Part shown: positions 1-17,863 of the stretch, one piece after another
Layout of the letters: each line of letters opens with the position of its first letter
How positions within the stretch are numbered: the stretch's first letter is position 1
Assembly: GCF_029624655.1 (NCBI RefSeq)
Contig: NZ_JARRSA010000038.1
Span: 1 to 34,097, forward strand
Length of the DNA stretch: 34,097 nucleotides
Direction: 5' to 3'
From: Roseicyclus salinarum
GTDB taxonomy: Bacteria > Pseudomonadota > Alphaproteobacteria > Rhodobacterales > Rhodobacteraceae
Program-made: the position numbers and the translations under genes
Notes under the pieces: generated by a model
The model's input: the letters and a program-made list of their open reading frames with translations, nothing else
What the model was told of the DNA's origin: nothing
Databases searched by the model: none

Positions 1-95
1 ATCGCTGCCGTCAGCGTCGTCTTGCCGTGGTCGACGTGGCCGATCGTGCCGATGTTCACGTGCGGCTTGTTACGTTCAAACTTTGCCTTTGCCAT
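1..95 (-). CDS. tuf: Elongation factor Tu, N-terminus (partial, copy 1)
   Basis: EF-Tu delivers aminoacyl-tRNA to the ribosome as a GTPase. Only the first 31 codons are present; the gene runs off the left edge. The translation begins [20 protein letters not shown] and continues into the P-loop VDHGKTT, which is diagnostic. The start is fixed by the conserved MAKxKF and by an AAGGAGG ribosome binding site just upstream (around 100-106). It follows fusA on the same strand after 84 bases, so this is the str-operon copy (rpsL-rpsG-fusA-tuf). A second tuf copy ends at the right edge of the window. Confidence 0.97.
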   Translation of the reverse strand, partial: MAKAKFERNKPHVNIGTIGHVDHGKTTLTAA

Positions 96-117
96 GATGG
101 CCTCCTTGTCGTGCGGG

Positions 118-172
118 CGGCGGGAGAAGCTCCCGCCCTACGGTGGATGGGTAGGGCGGGGATCACCCCGCC
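118..172 (-). other. Overlapping, mutually exclusive hairpins in the fusA-tuf gap
   Basis: Three inverted repeats share bases. The first is GGCGGGAG/CTCCCGCC (119-126 with 130-137). The second is CCGCCCTAC/GTAGGGCGG (133-141 with 151-159). The third is GGCGGGG/CCCCGCC (155-161 with 166-172). The middle pairing cannot form together with either outer one. No U-tract follows, so this is not a classical terminator. It may tune tuf relative to fusA, or be a dispersed extragenic palindrome; the GTAGGGCGGG...CCCGCCCTAC theme looks like one. Confidence 0.6.
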
Positions 173-179
173 ACCCGGG

Positions 180-2303
<2,124 letters not shown>

Positions 2304-2330
2304 GGGGATGTCCTCAGGCTGAAATTGAAC

Positions 2331-2801
2331 TTACCAGCGGTAGTGGCTGAACGCCTTGTTGGCGTCCGCCATCTTGTGGGTGTCTTCCCGCTTCTTCACG
2401 GCAGAGCCGCGCGAGCTGGCGGCGTCGACCAGTTCCCCGGCAAGACGCTCTTCCATCGTGTTCTCGTTGCGGGCGCGGGCGGCGTTGATCAGCCAGCGGA
2501 TCGCCAGCGCCTCGCGGCGCTCGGGACGGACTTCGACGGGCACCTGGTAGGTGGCGCCACCGACGCGGCGAGAGCGGACCTCGACGGCGGGCTTGATGTT
2601 GTCGAGCGCCTCGTGGAACACCTCGACGGGCGCGCGCTTCAGGCGGCCCTCGACGCGATCGAAGGCGTTGTAGACGATCGCCTCTGCGACCGACTTCTTG
2701 CCGTCGATCATCAGGTTGTTCATGAACTTGGTCAGGACGCGATCGCCGAACTTGGCGTCGGGGAGAATTTCGCGTTTCTCGGCGCGATGACGACGGGACA
2801 T
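2331..2801 (-). CDS. rpsG: 30S ribosomal protein S7
   Basis: S7 is a primary 16S rRNA-binding protein that nucleates assembly of the 30S head. The 156-residue length is typical. The start [15 protein letters not shown] and the segments [13 protein letters not shown] and [15 protein letters not shown] are family hallmarks. An AGAGGAT site precedes the ATG. The gene lies 12 bases after rpsL and 27 before fusA, so the three are co-transcribed. In enterobacteria S7 represses the str operon by binding the rpsL-rpsG gap. The short gap here leaves little room for that structure, so such control is not assumed. Confidence 0.98.
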   Translation of the reverse strand: MSRRHRAEKREILPDAKFGDRVLTKFMNNLMIDGKKSVAEAIVYNAFDRVEGRLKRAPVEVFHEALDNIKPAVEVRSRRVGGATYQVPVEVRPERREALAIRWLINAARARNENTMEERLAGELVDAASSRGSAVKKREDTHKMADANKAFSHYRW

Positions 2802-2813
2802 GTGCGTATCCTC

Positions 2814-3185
2814 TTACTTGGGGCGCTTCGCGCCGTATTTCGAACGGCGCTGGCGACGGTCCTTGACGCCCTGCGTGTCGAGCACGCCGCGCAGGATGTG
2901 GTAGCGCACGCCGGGAAGGTCCTTCACCCGGCCGCCACGGATCAGGACCACCGAGTGCTCCTGAAGGTTGTGGCTCTCGCCGGGAATGTAGCTGATCACC
3001 TCGAAGCCGTTGGTCAGGCGCACCTTGGCGACCTTCCGCATGGCCGAGTTCGGCTTCTTCGGCGTCGTCGTGTAGACGCGCGTGCAGACGCCGCGCTTCT
3101 GCGGGCAGCTCTCCAGGTGCTGGGACTTGGAGCGTTTTACTTTGGGCTGCCGCGGTTTGCGGATCAGCTGCTGGATCGTCGGCAT
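2814..3185 (-). CDS. rpsL: 30S ribosomal protein S12
   Basis: S12 sits at the decoding centre and controls translational accuracy. The protein is 123 aa and begins [20 protein letters not shown]. The conserved loops [13 protein letters not shown] and [14 protein letters not shown] are intact. The lysines that mutate in streptomycin resistance (E. coli K42 and K87 equivalents) are wild type. A GGGAGACCC stretch precedes the ATG. It is the first gene of the str operon and lies about 210 bases downstream of a strong predicted promoter (3404-3432). Confidence 0.98.
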   Translation of the reverse strand: MPTIQQLIRKPRQPKVKRSKSQHLESCPQKRGVCTRVYTTTPKKPNSAMRKVAKVRLTNGFEVISYIPGESHNLQEHSVVLIRGGRVKDLPGVRYHILRGVLDTQGVKDRRQRRSKYGAKRPK

Positions 3186-3397
3186 TGGGTCTCCCCGTCT
3201 GGCTCTCTCGTTTCGGCGGCGCCGCGCGCGTCGGTCGGGACGCGCGAAAACACCAAAACCGCATGCATCCCTTCCCTACCTGGAGGACGCTGCGGTGGAA
3301 GTTTCAGAGGATCGGGGCACGTCAACGGCCCGGATCATGACCACTACAATTCTGTATCTGGGGCTGGGGCGCCGCGCAGGCGGCACCTCGGCCGGGT
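3186..3397 (-). other. Long 5' leader of the str operon
   Basis: About 212 bases separate the predicted transcription start (near 3397) from the rpsL start. No gene was recognised here on either strand. The leader RNA can fold CGCGCGT/ACGCGCG (3225-3231 with 3240-3246, 8-base loop). A second TTGAC hexamer (3321-3326 on the minus strand) has no convincing -10 partner. The leader is a plausible place for post-transcriptional control, but no known riboswitch or ribosomal-protein site was recognised. Confidence 0.45.
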
Positions 3398-3403
3398 GCG
3401 CGC

Positions 3404-3432
3404 CGTATAGGGGGAGTCGAAACGGGTGTCAA
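3404..3432 (-). promoter_or_regulatory. Sigma70-like promoter of the str operon
   Basis: On the minus strand there is a perfect -35 TTGACA (3427-3432), a 17-base spacer and a -10 TATACG (3404-3409). This is close to the vegetative consensus and reads towards rpsL. Transcription would start near 3397. It lies just downstream of the DMT transporter gene and so isolates the str operon from it. Confidence 0.75.
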
Positions 3433-3486
3433 CAGCGCCCGGCGCCGTCCCCGCGCCTCGCGGCGAGACAGCCGTCGCATGGCGCT

Positions 3487-4407
3487 TCACACCCCCTCCG
3501 CGCCCTGCCGGACGGCCGCCGCCGCCGCCCGCCTTGCCCGCGCGGCGACGACGCGCTCGCGCAGGATCGTGTAGACGCCCATCGCCACCACGATCGCCGC
3601 CCCCGAAAGCGCCAGCGCGTTGGGCCATTCGGCGAAGAAGACGAACCCGAACACCAGCGCGAAGACCAGCGAAGTGTAGCGGAACGGGGCCGTGAAGGCG
3701 ATCTCGCCAACCCGCATCACCATGATCGAGAAGAGGTAACCGCCGATGATGAAGACCGACGCCAGCGCGATAAGCCCGGCTTCGCGCAGGCCGACCGGCG
3801 CCCATGGCTCGAACAGGCTGAGGACGCCGCCGAAAAGACCGACGGACGCGGCGGTGACGACGGCGACCGTCATCGAGGGCAGGCCGCTGCTGAAGCGCCG
3901 GGTGACGAGGTCGCGGCCCGTGATGATGAGCACCGCCAGAAGCGCGAAGAGGGCGTAGGCGTTGAACCCCTCGGTTCCCGGCTGGACGATCAGCATGACG
4001 CCGGCGAACCCCGCCAGGACCGCGCTCAGCCGCCGCCAGCCCAGCGGCTCGCCGAGGAAGACCGCGGCGGCCACCGTCACCGCAAGCGGAAGCGCCGACA
4101 GGATCGCCGTCGCGTTCGCGATCGGCATGTTCACCAGCGCCGTGAGGAAGGCGACCATCGCCCCGATCTCGAAGATGGTGCGCCACGCCACTTTCGCCCG
4201 GTCGGCGCGCGGAATGCTGAACCGAAGCTGCCCCAGAGACGCGGCCAGAAGGGTCAGAAGGAAGGTCGTCAGCACGCCGCGCAGGAACACGATCTGAAAC
4301 AGCGGCACGTCCTGCGCGAGCAGCTTCACGAACACGTCGTTGAGGGTGAAGGCGCCCATGCTCGCCGTCATCAGAAGCGCGCCCCGGAGGTTGGGACCGG
4401 GACTCAT
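3487..4407 (-). CDS. DMT-superfamily (EamA-domain) transporter
   Basis: This is a 306-aa integral membrane protein with about ten hydrophobic segments arranged as two EamA repeats, typical of drug/metabolite exporters. It begins MSPGPNLRGALLMTASMGAF. Segments such as VFLRGVLTTFLLTLL (first repeat) and RYTSLVFALVFGFVFFAEWP (second repeat) match the family pattern. The substrate cannot be told from sequence. The C-terminus is Ala/Arg-rich and cytoplasmic. Its ATG overlaps the stop codon of the upstream glycosyltransferase gene (ATGA), so the two are translationally coupled. The reading frame continues open upstream, but that part is out-of-frame shadow of the glycosyltransferase. Confidence 0.88.
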   Translation of the reverse strand: MSPGPNLRGALLMTASMGAFTLNDVFVKLLAQDVPLFQIVFLRGVLTTFLLTLLAASLGQLRFSIPRADRAKVAWRTIFEIGAMVAFLTALVNMPIANATAILSALPLAVTVAAAVFLGEPLGWRRLSAVLAGFAGVMLIVQPGTEGFNAYALFALLAVLIITGRDLVTRRFSSGLPSMTVAVVTAASVGLFGGVLSLFEPWAPVGLREAGLIALASVFIIGGYLFSIMVMRVGEIAFTAPFRYTSLVFALVFGFVFFAEWPNALALSGAAIVVAMGVYTILRERVVAARARRAAAAAVRQGAEGV

Positions 4408-5255
4408 TTCGATGGGGCCCCTTGTGCCAGCCGCGCCAGAAGCGGCCGGATGCGCTGCGGGGCGAGCCCGAAGCGGTCGCGCAGAAGCGTCGCGGCCTCG
4501 TGGTCGTCGAGGCGCTCGGCGCGGGCGGGGCGGGTGCGGCCGCTGTCGTTGCCGCCATGCAGCGTGCGGACGAACATCTCGGGCGAGGGGTCGGCCCAGA
4601 GGCGGACATGCGCAAGCAGGTGCGCGTGGTTCCAGCGGAAGATGTTGTGCCGGAAATCGTAGGGCGTGATCATCGCGCTGGCCTGTCCGAGCGGGTGCGT
4701 CTCGCTGTGGCGATAGACCGGCAGTCCGTCCTCGTCCAGATCCCAGAACAGCCCGGTCTGAAAGCCGATGGCCACCGGCGTCTCGGCGTCCGCCCAGCCG
4801 ACCTGAAGCATGCGGTCGGACGTCTCGCGCAGCCGTTCGACGTAGTCGACGGCCACCGCGTCGTCGTCGTCGATGCGGAACCCCGTGACGAAAGGCACCT
4901 CCTCGCGGGCGCCGAAGCGGAAGCCCCTTCGCGCCGCCTGCAGGGGGCCGAGTGGCTGGAGCGCGCAGATCCGCATGAAGGGGTATGTCGCGCGCAGGGC
5001 CTTCAGGCGCCTGCGCCAGCGCAAGGGCATCATGTCGCCCGCAAGCACCACGAGCGTGAAGTCGGGATCGGTCTGGGCGGCCAGCGAGGGCAGGCAGACA
5101 TTCTCGAAATACGCGAACCGGCGCCGCATCCGCCCGGGCTCGTAGAGGGTGGCGATAACGGCCTCCAGCCCGGCCCCGGACAGCCGAAAGCCCCCCGTCG
5201 CCGGATAGGAGAACCTGCACAGCCCCACGATCTGGTTGTCGGCTCGTCTTTGCAT
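4404..5255 (-). CDS. Putative glycosyltransferase (rhamnosyltransferase-like)
   Basis: The 283-aa soluble protein resembles the putative rhamnosyl transferase family (Pfam Rhamno_transf) found widely in Rhodobacterales. Near the start is IVGLCRFSYPATGGF, followed by YFENVCLPSLAAQTDPDFTL, the usual N-terminal pattern. An acidic metal/nucleotide-sugar motif FRIDDDDAVAVDYVERL follows. The end of the protein is Arg/Leu-rich. The family call rests on remembered patterns rather than a search; donor and acceptor are unknown. The start ATG has only a weak ribosome binding site. The gene lies 60 bases after the acylphosphatase gene and overlaps the transporter gene by four bases. Confidence 0.75.
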   Translation of the reverse strand: MQRRADNQIVGLCRFSYPATGGFRLSGAGLEAVIATLYEPGRMRRRFAYFENVCLPSLAAQTDPDFTLVVLAGDMMPLRWRRRLKALRATYPFMRICALQPLGPLQAARRGFRFGAREEVPFVTGFRIDDDDAVAVDYVERLRETSDRMLQVGWADAETPVAIGFQTGLFWDLDEDGLPVYRHSETHPLGQASAMITPYDFRHNIFRWNHAHLLAHVRLWADPSPEMFVRTLHGGNDSGRTRPARAERLDDHEAATLLRDRFGLAPQRIRPLLARLAQGAPSK

Positions 5256-5315
5256 GCCCGCGTCCGCACCGATGTCCGGCCCCAGCCTAATGCGTTCGCA
5301 CGGCGGGGAACATGG

Positions 5316-5606
5316 CTATGGCGCGTCGTCGAGGATCTCGAAATCCTGCGCATCGGTGGGCGCGCCCGGCATGGCGGTGACACGGTCCACGCGCGCCAGC
5401 GCGGGCCCCCGCTCCAGCGCCTTCATCATCGTGCCGACCGCGTCGGGCGGCCCTTCGATCAGGGCGGAGACGCTGCCGTCGGCCTCGTTGCGCACCCAGC
5501 CTGCGAGGCCGCGCGCATCCGCCTCGCCTTTCGTCCAGGCGCGGAAGGACACGCCCTGCACCCGGCCCGTCACGCTGACGATCATTGCGGTGGGTTCGGT
5601 GCTCAT
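5316..5606 (-). CDS. acyP: Acylphosphatase
   Basis: This small enzyme (96 aa) hydrolyses carboxyl-phosphate bonds. The signature is clear: VTGRVQGVSFRAWTKGEADARGLAGWVRN, with the catalytic Arg in VSFRAW and the Asn in GWVRNEADGSV. The usual length is 90-100 aa, so the internal ATG at 5604-5606 was chosen. It is preceded by GAGGAGG; the longer open frame runs into the rpoC terminator and rpoC itself. It lies downstream of rpoC, behind that terminator, and may have its own promoter, although none was recognised. Confidence 0.93.
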   Translation of the reverse strand: MSTEPTAMIVSVTGRVQGVSFRAWTKGEADARGLAGWVRNEADGSVSALIEGPPDAVGTMMKALERGPALARVDRVTAMPGAPTDAQDFEILDDAP

Positions 5607-5666
5607 GCGCGGGCCTCCTCGGTGCGGGGTGGTCGGGCCGGAGACTAGCGCGGGCGCGCTCGAACG

Positions 5667-5695
5667 TAAAACGCCCCGCCGGTGAGGGCGGGGCG
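5667..5695 (-). terminator. Rho-independent terminator after rpoC
   Basis: On the minus strand a 9-bp GC stem (5687-5695 with 5672-5680, 6-base loop) is followed by TTTTA (5671-5667). It lies 30 bases past the rpoC stop and should end the rplJL-rpoBC transcript before acylphosphatase. Confidence 0.85.
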
Positions 5696-5724
5696 CTGAT
5701 GTCATGGCGTCCGTGGCAGCAGGC

Positions 5725-9972
<4,248 letters not shown>

Positions 9973-10035
9973 CTGAATACCTCGAAGTGTGCGTGGGACG
10001 GGGGACGGCGCGGGGCCGCCCCCAAGGGGCCGAAT

Positions 10036-10056
10036 GGGCGGCGCGTCACGCCGCCC
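10036..10056 (-). other. Hairpin in the rpoB-rpoC gap
   Basis: This is a perfect 8-bp GC inverted repeat, GGGCGGCG/CGCCGCCC (10036-10043 with 10049-10056, 5-base loop), just after the rpoB stop. There is no U-tract, so it is more likely an mRNA-stabilising or processing structure than a terminator. Confidence 0.55.
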
Positions 10057-10062
10057 GCTGGC

Positions 10063-14199
<4,137 letters not shown>

Positions 14200-14330
14200 G
14201 CGACTGCGCACCTTTCATCTCTCGCGCGGCCCTCTCGCCGCCGGGGCCTCGGCGGAGAGCTCGCAAGATTTCAGACGTGGCGGATCAATCCGTTCGCCGT
14301 CCCACCGGCAAAGCCCGATCCTGGTGCCAC

Positions 14331-14373
14331 CGTCTTGGAAAATGCCTCGCGCAGCGAGGCCCTTTCCAAGACG
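14331..14373 (-). other. Nested 11+7 bp hairpin in the rplL-rpoB gap
   Basis: The outer arms CGTCTTGGAAA/TTTCCAAGACG (14331-14341 with 14363-14373) enclose the inner arms GCCTCGC/GCGAGGC (14344-14350 with 14354-14360). A two-by-two internal loop separates them. No U-tract follows. In E. coli this gap holds an attenuator and an RNase III site; a comparable processing role is inferred here. Confidence 0.65.
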
Positions 14374-14378
14374 CGGGA

Positions 14379-14408
14379 GGCTGGACCCGGATTTCTCCGG
14401 GCCCAGCC
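14379..14408 (-). other. Second hairpin in the rplL-rpoB gap
   Basis: GGCTGG-a-CCCGGA pairs with TCCGGG-c-CCAGCC around a four-base TTTC loop, giving 12 pairs with a single mismatch. It lies directly beside the nested hairpin at 14331-14373. A third, weaker dyad (CCGTCC...GGACGG, about 14448-14468) lies closer to the rplL stop. Together they make an unusually structured 283-base gap. Confidence 0.6.
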
Positions 14409-14482
14409 AATGTCTCGTCTTGGGGCGGACCTCTGCCGAGATCCGGCCGTCCCCCGCGGGAGGACGGTTCCCCGTATGTCGC

Positions 14483-14863
14483 TCAGGCCAGCTCGACCTC
14501 GGCGCCAGCTGCTTCCAGCTTGCCCTTGATGTCTTCGGCTTCGGCCTTGTCGACACCTTCCTTGATCTTGCCACCGGCTTCGACCAGGTCCTTGGCTTCC
14601 TTGAGGCCGAGACCGGTGATCGCGCGCACTTCCTTGATCACGTTGATCTTCTGTGCACCGGCGTTCTTGAGGACGACGTCGAATTCCGTCTTCTCTTCCT
14701 CGGCTGCCGCACCGGCGTCGCCGCCTGCGGGGCCGGCCATCATCACCGCGCCACCTGCGGCGGGCTCGATGCCGTATTCATCCTTGAGGATGGTCTTCAG
14801 TTCCTGGGCTTCCAGGAGGGTGAGACCGACGATCTCTTCTGCGAGTTTCTTCAGATCAGCCAT
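14483..14863 (-). CDS. rplL: 50S ribosomal protein L7/L12
   Basis: L7/L12 forms the flexible ribosomal stalk that recruits translation GTPases; it binds as dimers to L10. The protein has 126 aa. The N-terminal dimerisation part [20 protein letters not shown] is followed by an Ala/Gly hinge around residues 37-55 and the C-terminal domain [28 protein letters not shown] is the conserved start, so the 14 extra codons open upstream were discarded. It lies 63 bases after rplJ and is followed by the hairpin-rich gap before rpoB. Confidence 0.97.
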   Translation of the reverse strand: MADLKKLAEEIVGLTLLEAQELKTILKDEYGIEPAAGGAVMMAGPAGGDAGAAAEEEKTEFDVVLKNAGAQKINVIKEVRAITGLGLKEAKDLVEAGGKIKEGVDKAEAEDIKGKLEAAGAEVELA

Positions 14864-14926
14864 TTGTTCAGGTTCCGTATGTAGGATTGTGTTCCAACGC
14901 CGCAAGATGCGGGTCTTCGGGATGCC

Positions 14927-15445
14927 TTAAGCGGCCTCCGCCTTTTCCTCGATTGTGGAAAGGATGGAGGCGATGTTCGAAGCAGGCGCGCCAATGGCCC
15001 CGGCGATGTTCGATGCCGGTGCCCCGATGCAGCCGACGATGGAAGCGATGAGCTCCTCGCGCGACGGCAACTTGGACACGGCCGTGACACCGGCACGGTC
15101 CAGAACGTTTCCGTCCATGGCTCCGCCAAGGATCACGAACTTGTCGTTGGCCTTGGCGTAGTCCTCGGCGACCTTGGCTGCTGCCACGGGGTCTTCCGAG
15201 TAGGACAGAACGGTCATGCCCGTGAGGTAATCCGCGATGCCAGCGACATCGGTTCCCTCGAGGGCGATCTTGGCGAGCTTGTTCTTGGCGACGCGGACCG
15301 ACCCGCCAGCTTCACGCATGCGCGCGCGCAGGTCCTGCATCTCGGCAACCGTGAGACCCTCGTAGTGCGCGACCACGACGACGCCAGAGCTTTCGAAGAT
15401 CTGGCCGAGTTCCTCGACCACTTTCTCTTTCTGGGCTCTATCCAC
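14927..15445 (-). CDS. rplJ: 50S ribosomal protein L10
   Basis: L10 anchors L7/L12 dimers to the 23S rRNA stalk base. The protein has 172 aa and starts with GTG as [17 protein letters not shown]; a GGAG site sits seven bases upstream. Hallmarks include [18 protein letters not shown] and [11 protein letters not shown]. The end contains an internal duplication, [11 protein letters not shown] then [12 protein letters not shown]. It lies 405 bases after rplA, with its own promoter-like element and leader. In many bacteria the L10-L12 complex represses its own mRNA by binding the leader; the long structured leader fits that, but no site was identified with certainty. Confidence 0.97.
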   Translation of the reverse strand: MDRAQKEKVVEELGQIFESSGVVVVAHYEGLTVAEMQDLRARMREAGGSVRVAKNKLAKIALEGTDVAGIADYLTGMTVLSYSEDPVAAAKVAEDYAKANDKFVILGGAMDGNVLDRAGVTAVSKLPSREELIASIVGCIGAPASNIAGAIGAPASNIASILSTIEEKAEAA

Positions 15446-15663
15446 AGTTTCACTCCAGTTTGGGGCCCTGATCGCTCAGGCAACCCCGGCTCGATGGTAC
15501 CGGATCGCTCCGGCGGTTTTGGTCCGTTGACCCGGGCGGAACCCGAAGCCAAATAACGGGAACCAAACCCGCCCGAAGCGCTCGTACGGAGCCTCGGCCG
15601 TCTGGTCTGATCCCGTCTCGGGCAGGAATTAGCGAGGGACGATCCCCCGACCCACCGTCTCGG
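15446..15663 (-). promoter_or_regulatory. rplJ mRNA leader (candidate L10 autoregulatory region)
   Basis: About 218 bases lie between the leader terminator hairpin (15667-15701) and the rplJ start. No gene is visible. The region is GC-rich and full of short complementary runs. L10 leaders that bind L10(L12)4 occur at this position in many bacteria. Assignment rests on position only; the kink-turn/loop signature could not be confirmed by eye. Confidence 0.4.
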
Positions 15664-15666
15664 ACG

Positions 15667-15701
15667 AAACGCAAAAGAGCGCGTGACGAATCGCGCGCTC
15701 T
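15667..15701 (-). terminator. Terminator/attenuator in the rplJ leader
   Basis: On the minus strand AGAGCGCG/CGCGCTCT (15694-15701 with 15676-15683, 10-base loop) is followed by TTTGCGTTT. It lies downstream of the candidate rplJ promoter and upstream of rplJ, so it would act as an attenuator for rplJL-rpoBC. It could also end readthrough from rplKA. Confidence 0.65.
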
Positions 15702-15736
15702 CTCGCAAGTCTGGTGCCTACCTCGCGCCAGCCGAT

Positions 15737-15765
15737 TTGCCAAGCCCCGGAAAGGCCCCTGTCAA
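15737..15765 (-). promoter_or_regulatory. Candidate rplJ promoter
   Basis: A perfect -35 TTGACA (15760-15765) is followed by a 17-base spacer and a weak -10 TGGCAA (15737-15742), reading towards rplJ. It sits between the rplA hairpin and the leader terminator. The weak -10 limits confidence. Confidence 0.45.
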
Positions 15766-15800
15766 GGGAAACCCGCAGCGCCGCGGCCAGAACGCGAAGC

Positions 15801-15824
15801 GGCGCACCCCGCCGGGGGTGCGCC
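15801..15824 (-). terminator. Hairpin terminator after rplA
   Basis: A perfect 10-bp stem GGCGCACCCC/GGGGTGCGCC with a four-base loop lies 27 bases past the rplA stop. The minus-strand tail (GCTTCGCGTTCT) has only a poor U-tract, so termination may be partial. Confidence 0.55.
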
Positions 15825-15850
15825 GCGATCGTTGTGCCGGAATGGTGCCG

Positions 15851-16549
15851 TCAGTTACCCGTCGCGCTGTCCAGCGAGACCGAGACGCCCGGCCCCATGG
15901 TCGAGCTGAGCGACACCTTCTTGAGGTAGGTGCCCTTGGCGCCCGCCGGCTTGGCACGGCTCACCGCCTCGACAAAGGCGCGGATGTTCTCCGCGAGCTT
16001 GTCGGCGCTGAACGAGGCCTTGCCGATGCCGGCGTGGATGATGCCGGCCTTCTCGACCCGGAACTGGACCTGTCCGCCCTTGGCCGACTTCACGGCTTCG
16101 GCGACGTCCATCGTCACGGTCCCGATCTTCGGGTTCGGCATCAGGTTGCGGGGGCCCAGAACCTTGCCCAGACGGCCGACGATCGGCATCATGTCAGGCG
16201 TCGCGATGCAGCGGTCGAACTCGATGGTGCCGCCCTGGACGGTCTCCATCAGGTCCTCCGCGCCCACGATGTCTGCGCCGGCTTCCTTCGCCTCGTCAGC
16301 CTTGGGGCCGCGCGCGAAGACGGCGACGCGGACGGTCTTGCCCGTGCCGTTCGGCAGGTTGACCGTGCCGCGAACCATCTGGTCTGCGTGGCGCGGGTCG
16401 ACGCCGAGGTTCATCGCGATCTCCACGGACTCGTCGAACTTGCTCGAGGCGTTCGCCTTGATCAGCTCCACCGCGTCCTCGACCGTGAGGTCATGCTTGC
16501 CTTCGAAGGCGGCCTGCGCGGCCTTCAGTCGCTTTCCGATCTTGCCCAT
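15851..16549 (-). CDS. rplA: 50S ribosomal protein L1
   Basis: L1 forms the mobile L1 stalk at the ribosomal E site and, in many bacteria, represses its own rplKA mRNA. The protein is 232 aa, the usual length. It begins [18 protein letters not shown]. Family motifs include [37 protein letters not shown] and [17 protein letters not shown]. It starts three bases after the rplK stop, so translation is probably coupled. A strong hairpin follows it. Confidence 0.98.
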   Translation of the reverse strand: MGKIGKRLKAAQAAFEGKHDLTVEDAVELIKANASSKFDESVEIAMNLGVDPRHADQMVRGTVNLPNGTGKTVRVAVFARGPKADEAKEAGADIVGAEDLMETVQGGTIEFDRCIATPDMMPIVGRLGKVLGPRNLMPNPKIGTVTMDVAEAVKSAKGGQVQFRVEKAGIIHAGIGKASFSADKLAENIRAFVEAVSRAKPAGAKGTYLKKVSLSSTMGPGVSVSLDSATGN

Positions 16550-16552
16550 GAC

Positions 16553-17005
16553 TTATCCCTTAACCTCGATGCCCATCGACTTGGCCGAGCCAAGGATGAT
16601 CTTCATCGCCGATTCGACGTCGTTCGCGCTGAGATCGCGCATCTTCAGTTCGGCGATCTCGCGCAGCTGCGCGGGGGTGACGGTCGCGATCGTTTCGCGG
16701 CCGGGGGTCACGGCGCCCTTCGGACGGTTGCGCTTGCCCACGGGCTTCAGACCGGCAGCCTTCTTGAGATAGTAGGACGCGGGCGGCGTCTTGATCTCCA
16801 TCGTGAAGGACTTGTCCTGGTAGTAGCTGATCACCGTGGGGCACGGCGCACCGGGCTCCATCTCCTGCGTCTTGGCGTTGAACGCCTTGCAGAATTCCAT
16901 GATGTTGATGCCGCGCTGGCCGAGGGCGGGGCCCACCGGCGGCGAGGGGTTGGCCTTGCCTGCAGGGATCTGCAGCTTCATCTTGCCAACGAGTTTCTTG
17001 GCCAT
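16553..17005 (-). CDS. rplK: 50S ribosomal protein L11
   Basis: L11 lies at the GTPase-associated centre and is needed for RelA-dependent stringent signalling. The protein is 150 aa, starting [20 protein letters not shown] with the proline-rich N-terminal [13 protein letters not shown]. The start is fixed by MAKK and a GGAGAGG site; upstream in-frame codons are leader. It is about 8 residues longer than the typical 141-142 aa. The extra residues fall in [18 protein letters not shown], at the junction of the two domains. It is the first gene of the rplKA unit. Confidence 0.97.
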   Translation of the reverse strand: MAKKLVGKMKLQIPAGKANPSPPVGPALGQRGINIMEFCKAFNAKTQEMEPGAPCPTVISYYQDKSFTMEIKTPPASYYLKKAAGLKPVGKRNRPKGAVTPGRETIATVTPAQLREIAELKMRDLSANDVESAMKIILGSAKSMGIEVKG

Positions 17006-17131
17006 CTGGCCTCTCCTTTGGTCCAACGGCCACGGGGCGCGCCCCATGACCTTCGTTGCCGTGGTCCGGTCCGGCGGTCGCGACCGCCTCGCCTCCCACA
17101 TGAAGGTGCCGCCCTCTCGGGCGACCGGCGC

Positions 17132-17160
17132 GACATAGACAGGGCAGGCCCGCAATGCAA
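17132..17160 (-). promoter_or_regulatory. Candidate rplK promoter
   Basis: On the minus strand -35 TTGCAT (17155-17160), a 17-base spacer and -10 TATGTC (17132-17137) read towards rplK, about 120 bases upstream of its start. It overlaps the first possible start codon of the divergent Crp/Fnr-type gene, which argues that that gene starts later, at 17221. Confidence 0.55.
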
Positions 17161-17220
17161 GCGTCATCGCCGCCCGCGGCCGATCTTGGCAGCCGGGGGA
17201 ACCTGTGCCAGCGTCCCGGC

Positions 17221-17820
17221 ATGAGCGTTCGTCCGCGCCAGTTCTCCCTGCCGAAGGGCGCCCGCGTCTTCTCGCCGGGCGATCCCTGCCAGGGCTTCGT
17301 GTCCCTGGGGCGGGGCACGATCCGCGTCTCGCTGACCGCGCCGAACGGGCGGGAGGTGGTGCTCTACCGCGTCAGGCCGGGCGACGTGTGCCTCCAGACC
17401 TTCTCGTGCCTGATCAATGGCACGACCTATCGCGCCGAGGGCGTCGCCGAAAGCGAGGTTTCGGGCGTCATCCTGCCCGCCCCGCTGTTCCACGACCGCA
17501 TGAGCTCGGACAAGGCCTTCCGGGCCGATGTCTTCGCCTCGGTCGCGAGGCGCTTCGGCGACTTCGAACAACTCGTGGAGGACGTCGCGCTGACCGGGTT
17601 CGACGCGCGGCTCGCGCGGGTTCTGCTGAGGCTGCGCGGAGAGGGGGGCAGCGTGACGGCCACGCACGAGCAGCTCGCCGTCGAGACGGCGTCGGGCCGC
17701 GCCTTCGTCTCCCGCAGGCTGGCCGACTTCGCGGCGCGGGGCCTCGTGCGCGTCGGGCGCGGCCGCATCGACATCGCGGACGCCGGGGGGCTGGAACGGA
17801 TTGCCGCGGACGGACGGTGA
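17221..17820 (+). CDS. Crp/Fnr-family transcriptional regulator
   Basis: This 199-aa protein has an N-terminal cyclic-nucleotide-binding-like beta-barrel (about residues 8-85), a dimerisation helix ([29 protein letters not shown]) and a C-terminal winged helix-turn-helix ([23 protein letters not shown]). The four-cysteine Fnr iron-sulfur cluster is absent. Three cysteines (C23, C57, C63) lie in the sensor domain, two in DVCLQTFSC. An upstream in-frame ATG at 17155 exists but overlaps the rplK promoter. Neither start has a strong ribosome binding site, so the start is uncertain. It precedes a DUF2892 gene by 70 bases, a gap that holds two palindromes. The signal it senses is unknown; the paired cysteines make redox or sulfur species worth considering. 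Confidence 0.85.
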   Translation: MSVRPRQFSLPKGARVFSPGDPCQGFVSLGRGTIRVSLTAPNGREVVLYRVRPGDVCLQTFSCLINGTTYRAEGVAESEVSGVILPAPLFHDRMSSDKAFRADVFASVARRFGDFEQLVEDVALTGFDARLARVLLRLRGEGGSVTATHEQLAVETASGRAFVSRRLADFAARGLVRVGRGRIDIADAGGLERIAADGR

Positions 17821-17831
17821 CAGTGTCACCG
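17815..17831 (+). promoter_or_regulatory. Perfect palindrome upstream of the DUF2892 gene (candidate operator)
   Basis: CGGTGACA-G-TGTCACCG is a perfect 8+1+8 inverted repeat spanning the stop codon of the Crp/Fnr-type gene. If TATCCT (17853-17858) is a -10 element, transcription starts near 17865 and the palindrome is centred at about -42. That is the position used by Crp/Fnr activators in class II promoters. The GTGA/TCAC arms resemble Crp-type half-sites, but the spacing (5 bases) differs from the E. coli Crp site (6). Confidence 0.5.
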
Positions 17832-17863
17832 ACGCGGACGGGGGCCATGCGGTATCCTTGGCG

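Noticed and set aside
4408-5220. N-terminal extension of the DMT transporter through the glycosyltransferase gene
   Set aside because: The extension is Arg/Ala/Pro-rich shadow sequence. The ATG at 4405-4407 gives a normal EamA protein and an ATGA overlap.
17155-17220. Upstream ATG for the Crp/Fnr-type regulator
   Set aside because: It overlaps the candidate rplK promoter, and the added residues ([12 protein letters not shown]...) do not look like the family's N-terminus.
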